Of a stretch of DNA of 64,000 bases, positions 55,039 to 64,000 are shown piece by piece. Position 1 is the first letter of the stretch, and every line of letters starts with the position of its first letter. Both the position numbers and the translations under genes were made by a program. The DNA comes from Halioglobus sp. (lineage in GTDB: Bacteria > Pseudomonadota > Gammaproteobacteria > Pseudomonadales > Halieaceae), in contig JAPKAY010000017.1 in assembly GCA_028825045.1 (NCBI GenBank), forward strand, positions 1 through 64,000. The letters run 5' to 3'. The notes below the pieces were generated by a model. That model was not told the DNA's origin and made no database searches. It saw nothing but the letters and a program-made list of their open reading frames with translations.

Positions 55039-56430
55039 TTAGTACTTGTAGCTTTCAGGCTTGAAGGGGCCATCAGGACTGACTTTGATATAGTCGGCTT
55101 GCTCTGTGGTAAGGCGGGTTAGGACTGCACCGAAACCACCGATCATGTGCGCCGCAACTTCTTCGTCAAGGCGCTTCGGCAATACTTCCACAGAAAGGGC
55201 AGAGGGCTTCATTTCAGTTTCCAGATCCGCGAACTTGCGCTCGTACAGATAAATCTGCGCCAGAACCTGGTTGGCGAAAGAGCCGTCCATAATACGTGAA
55301 GGGTGGCCGGTAGCATTTCCCAGATTTACCAGGCGACCTTCTGACAATAGCAGCAGGTAATCGTTGGCTTTCTTATCGCGGTAGACTTTGTGCACCTGCG
55401 GCTTGACCTCTTCCCACTCCCAATTGCTGCGCATGAAGGCGGTGTCGATTTCGTTATCGAAGTGACCAATATTGCTGACCACTGCACCTTTCTTGAGTGC
55501 CTTGAGCATGTTGGAGTTACACACCTGATAATTACCCGTTGTGGTGACTACCAGGTCAGTGTGGGATAGTAAGTCCTGATTGATACATGCAGGAGTGCCA
55601 TCGTTGACGCCATCGATGAAAGGCGACACGACCTCAAAACCATCCATGCAGGCTTGCATGGCGCAGATTGGATCGATCTCAGAGATTTTTACAATCATGC
55701 CTTCCTGACGCAGTGATTGGGCCGAACCCTTGCCAACGTCACCGTAGCCAATAACCAATGCTTTTTTGCCGGACAGCAGGTGATCGGTGCCGCGTTTGAT
55801 TGCGTCATTAAGGCTGTGGCGGCAGCCGTACTTGTTGTCGTTCTTCGACTTGGTTACAGAGTCGTTAACGTTGATAGCAGGTACTTTCAGCGTGCCGTGT
55901 TCCAGCATTTCCTGAAGGCGGTGAACACCGGTGGTGGTTTCTTCGGTGATGCCGTGAATCTTATCCAGCATGGCCGGGTACTTCTCATGCAGCATGGCAG
56001 TCAGGTCGCCGCCGTCGTCCAGAATCATATTGGCATCCCAGGGCTCACCGTCTTTGAGTATGGTTTGCTCAAGACACCATTCGTACTCTTCTTCTGTTTC
56101 ACCTTTCCAGGCGTAAACGGGGATGCCTGCGGCGGCGATAGCGGCGGCTGCGTGGTCCTGTGTGGAGAAGATATTGCAGGAGGACCAGCGCACTTCGGCA
56201 CCCAATTGAAGCAGTGTCTCAATCAGCACGCCCGTTTGAATGGTCATGTGGATGCAGCCGAGAATCTTTGCGTTTGCCAGAGGCTTGCTACCGGCATATT
56301 TTTCGCGCATCGCCATCAGAGCCGGCATTTCACTCTCTGCGATTTCAAGTTCGCGTCTTCCCCACTGGGCCAGAGAGATATCGGCCACTTTGAAGTCTTC
56401 AACTTGCTGTAACTTTTCTGCTTTGTTCAT
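55039..56430 (-). CDS. ahcY: Adenosylhomocysteinase
   Basis: This 463-residue NAD-dependent enzyme hydrolyses S-adenosylhomocysteine to adenosine and homocysteine, relieving product inhibition of methyltransferases. It shows [45 protein letters not shown], and the NAD motif [13 protein letters not shown] (about 228). The C-terminal PFKPESYKY ends with the NAD-contacting KY residues. It carries the insertion typical of many bacterial enzymes. The spacer from metK (85 bases) contains two hairpins. Confidence 0.97.
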   Translation of the reverse strand: MNKAEKLQQVEDFKVADISLAQWGRRELEIAESEMPALMAMREKYAGSKPLANAKILGCIHMTIQTGVLIETLLQLGAEVRWSSCNIFSTQDHAAAAIAAAGIPVYAWKGETEEEYEWCLEQTILKDGEPWDANMILDDGGDLTAMLHEKYPAMLDKIHGITEETTTGVHRLQEMLEHGTLKVPAINVNDSVTKSKNDNKYGCRHSLNDAIKRGTDHLLSGKKALVIGYGDVGKGSAQSLRQEGMIVKISEIDPICAMQACMDGFEVVSPFIDGVNDGTPACINQDLLSHTDLVVTTTGNYQVCNSNMLKALKKGAVVSNIGHFDNEIDTAFMRSNWEWEEVKPQVHKVYRDKKANDYLLLLSEGRLVNLGNATGHPSRIMDGSFANQVLAQIYLYERKFADLETEMKPSALSVEVLPKRLDEEVAAHMIGGFGAVLTRLTTEQADYIKVSPDGPFKPESYKY

Positions 56431-56444
56431 TTTTTGCTTCCTCT

Positions 56445-56503
56445 TGGCCCTGGGGCCATATTTTCCAATTATGATTTCAGGTCGGCACTATGCAGAGTCG
56501 ACC
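56445..56503 (-). promoter_or_regulatory. Two hairpins in the metK-ahcY spacer
   Basis: In the 85-base spacer, GGTCG (56480-56484) pairs with CGACC (56499-56503), and TGGCCC (56445-56450) pairs with GGGCCA (56453-56458, loop effectively CTGG). The second lies just before the GAGGAAG ribosome binding site of ahcY. Neither is followed by a U-run and the sequence does not fit the SAH riboswitch pattern. A processing or translational control role is possible. Confidence 0.35.
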
Positions 56504-56515
56504 GAAAGCTTCCAG

Positions 56516-57679
<1,164 letters not shown>

Positions 57680-57703
57680 AGTTATATCCTTCTTACTGAA
57701 TTA

Positions 57704-58714
57704 TCAGGCATGGCCAAACAACCGCACCTGTACTTGAAAACCGTTTCGTTGCGCCAGGTAAACACTGGCAATGTCTGTTAACCCTGCGTCTTGCGCCCAG
57801 TGCGTCAATTCTTGCGGATCAAAACCCAACCATAGATCACCGCAATTCTCCCTCGCCCAGCCTTGATCGTGTTTGCACAGTTCTGTTACCAGTACTACGC
57901 CAGTGGGCGCGAGGCATGATGCGACATCATGCAGAACCTCACCTGGGGCCGGTGTGTGGTGTAGCACCATATTGATAACAGCGCAGTCCGCCTGCAGGCT
58001 TTGCATTTGCTTGCTGCGAGTGTCATCGAGTATGAATTCAATGTTTTCCAATCTGGCGGCAGAGGTTTTCCCCCGCGCTTGTTCCAGCATGGCCGGCGCA
58101 TTGTCCAGGGCCACAACACGCTCAAATATCTGTGCCAGTTCCAGCAGAAAGGAGCCGTCACCAGGCCCTACTTCCAGCACCGTGCCGCGCCGCTCCAGAT
58201 GGGCATCCGCTAAAACGTCTGCGACGACATCCGCATATTGTGTGTAGCTGGCAATCAGATCCTGCTGCTGGTGAAATTTGTGCGCATTGAGACGGAAAAA
58301 ATTACTGGAATTTTCCTCCCGCTGTCGGTGCATCGCCGCCAGCCTGTCCTGAATATCCACTGGTAGATCAATCTCATCCACGGCATCGAAGATACTGTTT
58401 TGCAGTGCTTCCAGATCCGCGTTTTGTCCCAGCTGGCTGCGACGATAGTAAATGGAATTTGCCTCACGTCGGGCGGTTATCAGACCGGCATTCGCCAATA
58501 CTTTCAAGTGATGGCTGAGGGCTGGCTGGCGGATATCAAAAATGGAGCATAACTCGGAGACGCCAAAGGAATCCTTGCGCAGTACGCGAAGCACTAACAG
58601 GCGCAGGGTGTCGGCGCTGGCTTTGCACAGGTTGGTGAGAGCCGTCAGACGCGGGTCTGACTGCGGTTGGTCCGGCATCTCGATCACTCGTTTAGCGGTA
58701 TTTGATGAAGGCAT
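57704..58714 (-). CDS. ArsR-family regulator fused to a SAM-methyltransferase domain (SahR-like)
   Basis: This 336-residue protein has an N-terminal ArsR-type winged helix (about 25-95, with CSIFDIRQPALSHHLKVLANAGLITARREANSIYY). It has no metal-binding cysteine pair of the ArsR/SmtB type. A helical linker leads to a C-terminal class I methyltransferase domain with the SAM motif VLEVGPGDGSFLLELA (about 179-194) and DCAVINMVLHHTPAPGEVL. ArsR proteins of this kind, including SahR, control methionine-cycle genes in Proteobacteria in response to SAH. The position directly before metK-ahcY-metF supports that role here. An ATG at 58678 is an alternative start. Methyltransferase activity is not shown; the domain may be the sensor. 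Confidence 0.85.
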   Translation of the reverse strand: MPSSNTAKRVIEMPDQPQSDPRLTALTNLCKASADTLRLLVLRVLRKDSFGVSELCSIFDIRQPALSHHLKVLANAGLITARREANSIYYRRSQLGQNADLEALQNSIFDAVDEIDLPVDIQDRLAAMHRQREENSSNFFRLNAHKFHQQQDLIASYTQYADVVADVLADAHLERRGTVLEVGPGDGSFLLELAQIFERVVALDNAPAMLEQARGKTSAARLENIEFILDDTRSKQMQSLQADCAVINMVLHHTPAPGEVLHDVASCLAPTGVVLVTELCKHDQGWARENCGDLWLGFDPQELTHWAQDAGLTDIASVYLAQRNGFQVQVRLFGHA

Positions 58715-58742
58715 AGGATGGGAGTCTAGCAGGCAAAACTAT

Positions 58743-58766
58743 CTATATCAAAATATTTTGATATAG
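58743..58766. promoter_or_regulatory. Perfect 24-bp palindrome, probable operator of the regulator at 57704
   Basis: CTATATCAAAAT (58743-58754) is followed directly by its exact reverse complement, ATTTTGATATAG (58755-58766). It lies 29 bases upstream of the regulator start and about 130 bases upstream of tkt in the divergent gap. The ATCAA...TTGAT core resembles operators described for SahR-type regulators, so autoregulation of the operon and perhaps control of tkt is inferred. Confidence 0.7.
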
Positions 58767-58898
58767 TGGCGTGATCCCCGTCACACTACTGAAAGTCTGA
58801 GTTTGGGCCAAATATTGGCCTATTTGATTGCCGTTAGCCCCCGCTTACGCGAAAATGACGGCCGTTTTAGGCCCACCTACCCCAACCTGGAGAACCTG

Positions 58899-60899
58899 AT
58901 GTCGTCCCCTCGCTCAAAACTTGCCAATGCTATTAGTGCCCTGAGTATGGACGCTGTCCAGAAGGCAAATAGCGGCCACCCCGGCGCCCCGATGGGCATG
59001 GCGGATATCGCTGAAGTGCTGTGGAACGATTACCTGCGCCACAATCCAGCCAACCCCGATTGGCCGGGCCGAGACCGGTTTGTGCTGTCTAATGGTCATG
59101 GCTCCATGTTGATCTACTCTCTGTTGCACCTCTCTGGCTATGATCTGCCTATTGAGGAATTGCAGAATTTCCGCCAGCTACATAGCAAAACGCCGGGCCA
59201 CCCTGAATATGGGGATACTCCGGGTGTGGAGACGACCACGGGTCCGTTGGGTCAGGGACTGGCCAACGCCGTGGGCATGGCGTTAGCGGAAAAGATCCTG
59301 GCGGCGCAATTCAACCGCCCGGGTCATGCCGTGGTGGATCACGACACCTATGTATTTGTCGGCGATGGCTGCCTGATGGAGGGAATTTCCCATGAAGCAA
59401 GCTCCCTGGCAGGGACATTGGGGTTGGGTAAACTCATCGCTTTTTACGATGACAACGGGATATCGATCGACGGTGAGGTGAAAGGTTGGTTTACAGACGA
59501 TACGCCCGCTCGTTTTAAAGCCTATGGCTGGCAGGTCGTTAGTGACGTAGACGGCCACAATGCCAGCGAGGTGAAAGCCGCGATCGAGGCTGCGCAGGGG
59601 CAGACCGACAAGCCGACACTAATTTGCTGTAAAACCGTTATTGGTAAAGGATCACCCAACAAGCAGGGCACCGCCTCTGTACACGGTGCTGCGCTGGGTG
59701 ATGAGGAAGTGGCAGCGACCCGCGAGGCTTTGGCGTGGGAGCATGCGCCCTTTGAAATTCCGGACGATATCTATGCCGGCTGGAATGCGCGAGAGCGCGG
59801 CGCAGCCCGCGAAAAAGCCTGGGACGAGGGAATGGCTGCTTACGCCACGGAGCATCCCGAGTTGGCGGCGGAGCTGCGCAGGCGCCTGGCGGGAGAGCTG
59901 CCGGTTGATTTTTCTGAACAGGCCGCAGCGTACATTGTTCAATGTCAGCACGAAAGTGCCAGCATCGCCTCTCGTAAAGCTTCCGAGAATTGCTTGAACG
60001 CATACGGGCCAATGTTACCAGAGCTACTCGGTGGATCCGCAGATCTGGCAGGTTCCAACCTCACTTTTTGGAGTGATTCCAAGGGCGTCAGTGCCGCCGA
60101 TGCCAATGGTAACTATATTTACTATGGAGTACGGGAGTTTGCGATGGCAGCCATCATGAATGGCATTGCTCTGCATGGCGGCTTTATAAACTATGGCGCC
60201 ACATTTTTGATATTTATGGAATACGCCCGTAACGCGGTGCGCATGGCGGCATTGATGCGCCAGCAATCGATCTTTGTTTTTACCCACGACTCTATCGGAT
60301 TAGGAGAAGACGGACCCACGCACCAGGCGGTAGAGCAGCTCACAGCGTTGCGTGCCACGCCGAATATGGAGACCTGGCGGCCCGGTGATGCCGTGGAGTC
60401 CGCCGTCGCCTGGAAATCGGCGATTGAACGACGAGATGGGCCTACCTGTCTAGTTTTTTCGCGACAGGGCTTACCTCATCAAGAGCGAGATGATCAACAG
60501 GTTGCGGATATTGCCCGTGGTGCCTATGTGCTCAGAGACACCGACGGCATACCTGATGCCATCCTCATTGCAACAGGGTCGGAGGTCCAATTGGCGGTAG
60601 CGGCGGCGGAGGAATTGGCTTCTTCGGGTAAGAAGGTGCGCGTGGTATCTATGCCGTGTACAGAGCTGTTTGAAAAGCAGGATGCTGAATATAAAGAAGC
60701 CGTATTGCCAAGCGATGTGCTGGCACGCGTAGCGGTGGAAGCTCTGCATGCGGATTTTTGGTACAAGTTTGTTGGCCTTGATGGACGTGTAGTCGGGATG
60801 ACCACCTTCGGTGCGTCTGCTCCTGGCAAGGTATTGATGGAACACTTTGGATTTACTACGGAGAATGTCGTCGCAGTCGTCGAAGACATTCTGCTGTAG
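58899..60899 (+). CDS. tkt: Transketolase
   Basis: This 666-residue thiamine-diphosphate enzyme of the pentose phosphate and Calvin-type sugar interconversions has [34 protein letters not shown], and the ThDP motif [15 protein letters not shown] ending in [10 protein letters not shown]. It also has [26 protein letters not shown] and the C-terminal [10 protein letters not shown]. Length matches E. coli TktA (663). The start ATG 58899 has a GGAG site six bases upstream; the longer frame from 58803 is not conserved. It heads tkt-epd-pgk-fba. Confidence 0.96.
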   Translation: MSSPRSKLANAISALSMDAVQKANSGHPGAPMGMADIAEVLWNDYLRHNPANPDWPGRDRFVLSNGHGSMLIYSLLHLSGYDLPIEELQNFRQLHSKTPGHPEYGDTPGVETTTGPLGQGLANAVGMALAEKILAAQFNRPGHAVVDHDTYVFVGDGCLMEGISHEASSLAGTLGLGKLIAFYDDNGISIDGEVKGWFTDDTPARFKAYGWQVVSDVDGHNASEVKAAIEAAQGQTDKPTLICCKTVIGKGSPNKQGTASVHGAALGDEEVAATREALAWEHAPFEIPDDIYAGWNARERGAAREKAWDEGMAAYATEHPELAAELRRRLAGELPVDFSEQAAAYIVQCQHESASIASRKASENCLNAYGPMLPELLGGSADLAGSNLTFWSDSKGVSAADANGNYIYYGVREFAMAAIMNGIALHGGFINYGATFLIFMEYARNAVRMAALMRQQSIFVFTHDSIGLGEDGPTHQAVEQLTALRATPNMETWRPGDAVESAVAWKSAIERRDGPTCLVFSRQGLPHQERDDQQVADIARGAYVLRDTDGIPDAILIATGSEVQLAVAAAEELASSGKKVRVVSMPCTELFEKQDAEYKEAVLPSDVLARVAVEALHADFWYKFVGLDGRVVGMTTFGASAPGKVLMEHFGFTTENVVAVVEDILL

Positions 60900-60910
60900 G
60901 ACAGACAGCC

Positions 60911-61921
60911 GTGTTGCGTTTGGCCATCAACGGCTACGGCCGGATCGGCCGCAGTATTCTGCGTGCACTTTATGAGAGCCCGCTGAAGTCCGAGCTAGTG
61001 GTGGTTGCGATCAATGAAATAGCGGACGCACGTACGGTTTTACATCTAACCCGCTATGACTCTACACATGGCCGCTTTCAGCAATCTCTCGACGGAGACG
61101 AGCAAGAGTTGCGAGTCGATGGTGATGCCATCGCTCTGTTGAATCATTCCCGTATCGACAAACTGCCCTGGAAAGAACTGGGCGTGGATGTGGTACTGGA
61201 ATGTACGGGGTCTTTTTCCGATCGCGCGACCGCGGAACAACATTTGCGTCTGGGAGCAAAAAAAGTGTTGTTCTCCCAACCAGCGCAGGCCGATGTCGAC
61301 AAGACGGTAGTCTATGGCATCAACCACCGAGAACTCAGTGCGTCTCATCTAATTGCGTCTAATGCATCCTGTACTACCAATGCCATTCTGCCTGTAATTC
61401 AGGCGCTGGAAGACGTGGTTGGTATTGAGTACGGTACCATCACCACCATTCATTCGGCGATGAACGATCAGCCAGTGCTTGACGCCTACCATCACACAGA
61501 TTTGCGCAAAACTCGCGCGGCTTCGCAGTCCATCATTCCCGTCGATACGGAGTTGGCCAAAGGCATTGAGAGGATGCTACCGGCCATGGCGGGACGATTT
61601 ACCGCGCAGGCTTTGCGTGTGCCGACACTGAATGTCTCGGCACTGGATTTGACCGTGCATACGCGAAACGACACCGATGTGGTTGCAATTAATCACATTT
61701 TGCGAGAAGCGTCACAGTCTTGCTTCAATGGTGTGCTTGGCTATACAGAGGAGCTTCTGGCATCCTGTGACTTCAATCATGACCCTCGCTCCAGCATTGT
61801 GGATGCCAGCCAGACCCGGGTCAGCGGTAAGCGCCTGGTGAAGGTACTTACCTGGTTCGATAATGAGTGGGGCTACGCCAATCGTATGCTGGATGTGGCC
61901 AGGTACTGGGGTAGTTTGTAG
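60911..61921 (+). CDS. epd: Erythrose-4-phosphate dehydrogenase
   Basis: This 336-residue GAPDH-family enzyme oxidises erythrose-4-phosphate in the DXP-dependent pyridoxal phosphate pathway. It has the catalytic Cys154 in SNASCTTN, His181 in TTIHSAMND, and the Epd-type AINEIADA after the Rossmann motif (GAPDH-A normally has Asp there). It also has HSAMNDQPVLDAYHHTDLRKTRAASQSIIP and VDFNHDP-like NHDPRSS segments that match E. coli Epd. A GTG start is used. The position between tkt and pgk is the typical epd place. It could be annotated as gapA, but the sequence favours epd. Confidence 0.9.
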   Translation: MLRLAINGYGRIGRSILRALYESPLKSELVVVAINEIADARTVLHLTRYDSTHGRFQQSLDGDEQELRVDGDAIALLNHSRIDKLPWKELGVDVVLECTGSFSDRATAEQHLRLGAKKVLFSQPAQADVDKTVVYGINHRELSASHLIASNASCTTNAILPVIQALEDVVGIEYGTITTIHSAMNDQPVLDAYHHTDLRKTRAASQSIIPVDTELAKGIERMLPAMAGRFTAQALRVPTLNVSALDLTVHTRNDTDVVAINHILREASQSCFNGVLGYTEELLASCDFNHDPRSSIVDASQTRVSGKRLVKVLTWFDNEWGYANRMLDVARYWGSL

Positions 61922-61990
61922 AAACTCTCGGGGTGTGCAACCCAGGTGCAGTGACTGTTTCCCGGTCGCGCACTGTCAAAGGATGGTCGC

Positions 61991-63169
61991 ATGGGATTAG
62001 AAGTCGATTTGATGCAGGATCAGGATTTACGTGGTAAACGTGTTCTGATTCGAGAAGATCTTAACGTGCCAATCAAGAACGGGGTAGTGACCAGCGACGC
62101 CCGCATTCGAGCGGCACTGCCCAGCATTGAGGCGGCCCGCACCGCGGGGGCCAAAGTTATTCTTATGTCGCACCTCGGTCGCCCTGTCGAAGGTGAATAC
62201 GATCCGCAGCTTTCGCTAGGGCCTGTGGCGGAATATTTATCTCTTGCGTTGGGTAGCCCGGTTTCACTGGTGACTGACTGGCGCTTGGGGGTAGAACTGG
62301 CGGAAGGTGAAGTTGCCCTGTTGGAAAACGTGCGCTTTAACCTGGGCGAAAAATCGGATGACGAATCACTGTCACGCGCCTATGCCGCCTTGTGCGATAT
62401 TTTTGTGATGGACGCATTTGGCACTGCGCACCGCGCTCAGGCCTCGACTCACGGGGTGGCAAAACACGCGCCGGTAGCCTGCGCTGGACCCTTGCTGGCC
62501 GGAGAATTGAGCGCGCTGGAGCTGGCGCTATCCAATCCTGCTCGGCCCATGGTTGCGATAGTCGGTGGCTCGAAAGTTTCAACTAAATTGACGGTGCTTG
62601 AGACATTGTCTGACAAGGTAGATCAGCTGGTAGTTGGCGGCGGAATCGCCAATACCTTCCTGGCGGCCAATGGCAATACCGTGGGCAAATCTTTGTGTGA
62701 GCATGATCTGATTCCTGTCGCCCAGGCCCTGTTGCACAAAGTCAGTATTCCCCTGCCGGCGGATGTGGTCACCGCAAAGGCGTTTTCTGAGGATGCGGAA
62801 GCGCATCTTAAATTTGCCAGCGACGTAACCGAAGATGATATGATTTTTGACATTGGCCCCGAGGCCGCAAAACAGGTTGCAGAAATTATCGCTGGCGCGG
62901 GTACCATTCTTTGGAACGGACCGGTAGGTGTTTTCGAGTTTGAGCAATTTGCCAGTGGTACCAGAGCCGTGGCCGAAGCGATCGCCGATAGCAACGCGTT
63001 CTCGCTGGCGGGGGGTGGTGACACGCTGGCAGCCATCGACCAATTTGATATTGCGGATAAAGTGTCTTATATATCTACCGGCGGCGGAGCATTTTTGGAG
63101 TATGTGGAGGGCAAGACCCTGCCCGCTGTCGCGATGCTTGAGCAGCGCGCCGGCAAAAAGCTAAACTAG
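61991..63169 (+). CDS. pgk: Phosphoglycerate kinase
   Basis: This 392-residue glycolytic enzyme transfers phosphate between 1,3-bisphosphoglycerate and ADP. It shows [16 protein letters not shown], the ILMSHLGRP segment, [26 protein letters not shown], the nucleotide region [19 protein letters not shown] and the C-terminal [14 protein letters not shown] with [19 protein letters not shown]. Length matches E. coli Pgk (387). ATG 61991 is used; the similar start at M8 would also fit. It is 69 bases after epd. Confidence 0.97.
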   Translation: MGLEVDLMQDQDLRGKRVLIREDLNVPIKNGVVTSDARIRAALPSIEAARTAGAKVILMSHLGRPVEGEYDPQLSLGPVAEYLSLALGSPVSLVTDWRLGVELAEGEVALLENVRFNLGEKSDDESLSRAYAALCDIFVMDAFGTAHRAQASTHGVAKHAPVACAGPLLAGELSALELALSNPARPMVAIVGGSKVSTKLTVLETLSDKVDQLVVGGGIANTFLAANGNTVGKSLCEHDLIPVAQALLHKVSIPLPADVVTAKAFSEDAEAHLKFASDVTEDDMIFDIGPEAAKQVAEIIAGAGTILWNGPVGVFEFEQFASGTRAVAEAIADSNAFSLAGGGDTLAAIDQFDIADKVSYISTGGGAFLEYVEGKTLPAVAMLEQRAGKKLN

Positions 63170-63201
63170 TATAATCAAGGTAACGATCTAAAGGATTTCC
63201 C

Positions 63202-64000
63202 ATGGCATTAATCAGTTTGCGTCAATTGCTGGATCACGCTGCCGAACACGACTATGGCGTGCCGGCTTTTAATGTTAATAATCTGGAACAAACTCGCGCC
63301 ATCATGGAGGCGGCTGATGCCACTAACTCTCCGGTGATCATGCAGGCCAGCGCTGGCGCGCGCAAATATGCGGGTGCGCCATTTCTGCGCGCTATGATGG
63401 AGGCTGCCATGAATGAATTTCCTCACATTCCGGTAGTGGTGCATCAGGACCACGGTGTTTCGGCCGGCGTGTGCCAGCGTTCGATTCAGTTGGGTTTCAG
63501 TTCGGTGATGATGGACGGCTCTCTAGGCGAGGACGGCAAAACCCCGATGGATTTTGATTACAACGTGGCCATTACTCGGCAGGCTGTAGAGATGGCGCAT
63601 TCCTGTGGCGTGTCTGTGGAGGGAGAACTCGGTTGTCTGGGTTCACTGGAAACCGGCGAAGCCGGCGAGGAAGACGGTATCGGGGCAGAGGGTAAGCTCA
63701 CCCTCGACCAGATGCTGACCGATCCGGAAGAGGCGGCGCAGTTCGTCAAAGCCACCGACGTCGACGCGCTTGCTATCGCCTGCGGCACCAGTCACGGGGC
63801 CTACAAATTCACGCGCCCACCGACCGGCGACATTCTAGCAATAGACCGTATTAAGGAAATACACTCGCGCATTCCCAATACACATCTGGTCATGCATGGC
63901 TCATCTGCAGTGCCCCAGGATTGGTTGGCGATCATCAACGAGTTTGGTGGTGAAATACCCGAAACTTACGGTGTGCCGGTGGAACAGGTTCAGGAAGGTA
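63202..64000 (+). CDS. fba: Class II fructose-1,6-bisphosphate aldolase, partial (runs off window)
   Basis: The reading frame is open from ATG 63202 to the end of the window, 266 codons without a stop, so the C-terminal part is missing. It starts [21 protein letters not shown] and has the zinc ligand motif VVHQDHG near residue 80, [35 protein letters not shown] and [11 protein letters not shown]. This is the longer CbbA-type class II aldolase found in Pseudomonas. AAGGA precedes the start. It cleaves or forms fructose-1,6-bisphosphate and follows pgk by 32 bases. Confidence 0.93.
   Translation, partial: MALISLRQLLDHAAEHDYGVPAFNVNNLEQTRAIMEAADATNSPVIMQASAGARKYAGAPFLRAMMEAAMNEFPHIPVVVHQDHGVSAGVCQRSIQLGFSSVMMDGSLGEDGKTPMDFDYNVAITRQAVEMAHSCGVSVEGELGCLGSLETGEAGEEDGIGAEGKLTLDQMLTDPEEAAQFVKATDVDALAIACGTSHGAYKFTRPPTGDILAIDRIKEIHSRIPNTHLVMHGSSAVPQDWLAIINEFGGEIPETYGVPVEQVQEG

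Noticed and set aside
56431..56515. SAH riboswitch before ahcY
   Set aside because: The conserved GGAGGAGCG-type core and pseudoknot partner expected of that riboswitch are not present; only simple hairpins are.
60911..61921. Annotation as glycolytic GAPDH
   Set aside because: The sequence matches Epd more closely (AINE motif, HSAMNDQPVLDAYHHTDL block) and the tkt-epd-pgk order is typical for epd.

Overview
The window is a dense, almost entirely housekeeping stretch of a gammaproteobacterial chromosome. The protein sequences and the gene order closely follow Pseudomonas aeruginosa: rpmG/rpmB to ubiA, then mutM-coaD-ftsYEX-rpoH-trmB-hemW-rdgB-metWX-proC-pilTU-gshB, then metF-ahcY-metK-tkt-epd-pgk-fba. 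Several details argue against Pseudomonas itself: a CIRCE element in front of rpoH, a fused rubredoxin/rubredoxin reductase, no dut between coaBC and algC, and no pil/chp cluster next to gshB. A marine Cellvibrionales/Halieaceae-type bacterium is my best guess, with low confidence at family level. No rRNA, tRNA, insertion sequence, prophage or CRISPR was seen, and no gene-free gap exceeds 300 bases.

Layout. 1-11 kb: the last codons of glmS, a small exported protein, a SPOR-domain protein, uvrD, a TRAP transporter (dctP apart from dctQM, with yciA between), yaaA, a DUF938 protein, a GNAT-like protein and ubiCA. 12-24 kb: rubredoxin fusion, DUF1415 protein, recG-oxyR, a YeeZ-like dehydrogenase, ridA-spoT-rpoZ-gmk-yicC, rph and crc. 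24-35 kb: pyrE, a coiled-coil exported protein, slmA, argB-algC, coaBC, radC, rpmBG, mutM, a small membrane protein, coaD and rsmD. 35-41 kb: ftsYEX, rpoH, a DUF423 protein and trmB. 40-47 kb: an eight-gene leftward run, yggS-proC-yggT-metX-metW-DUF4426-rdgB-hemW. 47-53 kb: pilTU, then ruvX-yqgE-tonB-gshB and an esterase-like membrane hydrolase. 53-59 kb: a leftward methyl-cycle operon, sahR-like regulator-metK-ahcY-metF-rsmE. 59-64 kb: rightward tkt-epd-pgk-fba, with fba cut by the window end.

How the genes work together. The clearest unit is the S-adenosylmethionine cycle operon. It encodes SAM synthesis, SAH removal, methyl-folate supply and a SAM-consuming rRNA methyltransferase, under an ArsR-type regulator fused to a methyltransferase domain. 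A perfect 24-bp palindrome lies just upstream of the regulator, in the divergent gap with tkt. A second regulatory feature is an exact CIRCE operator overlapping a sigma70-like promoter before rpoH, which would put the heat-shock sigma factor under HrcA control. A third is a Crc orthologue with a degenerate nuclease active site, beside pyrE.

No obviously new defence or biosynthetic system is present. The most notable signals are the methyl-cycle operon and its palindrome, the CIRCE-rpoH arrangement, the apparent ATC start of ubiA, the rubredoxin fusion with an operator-like palindrome upstream, and the missing dut.
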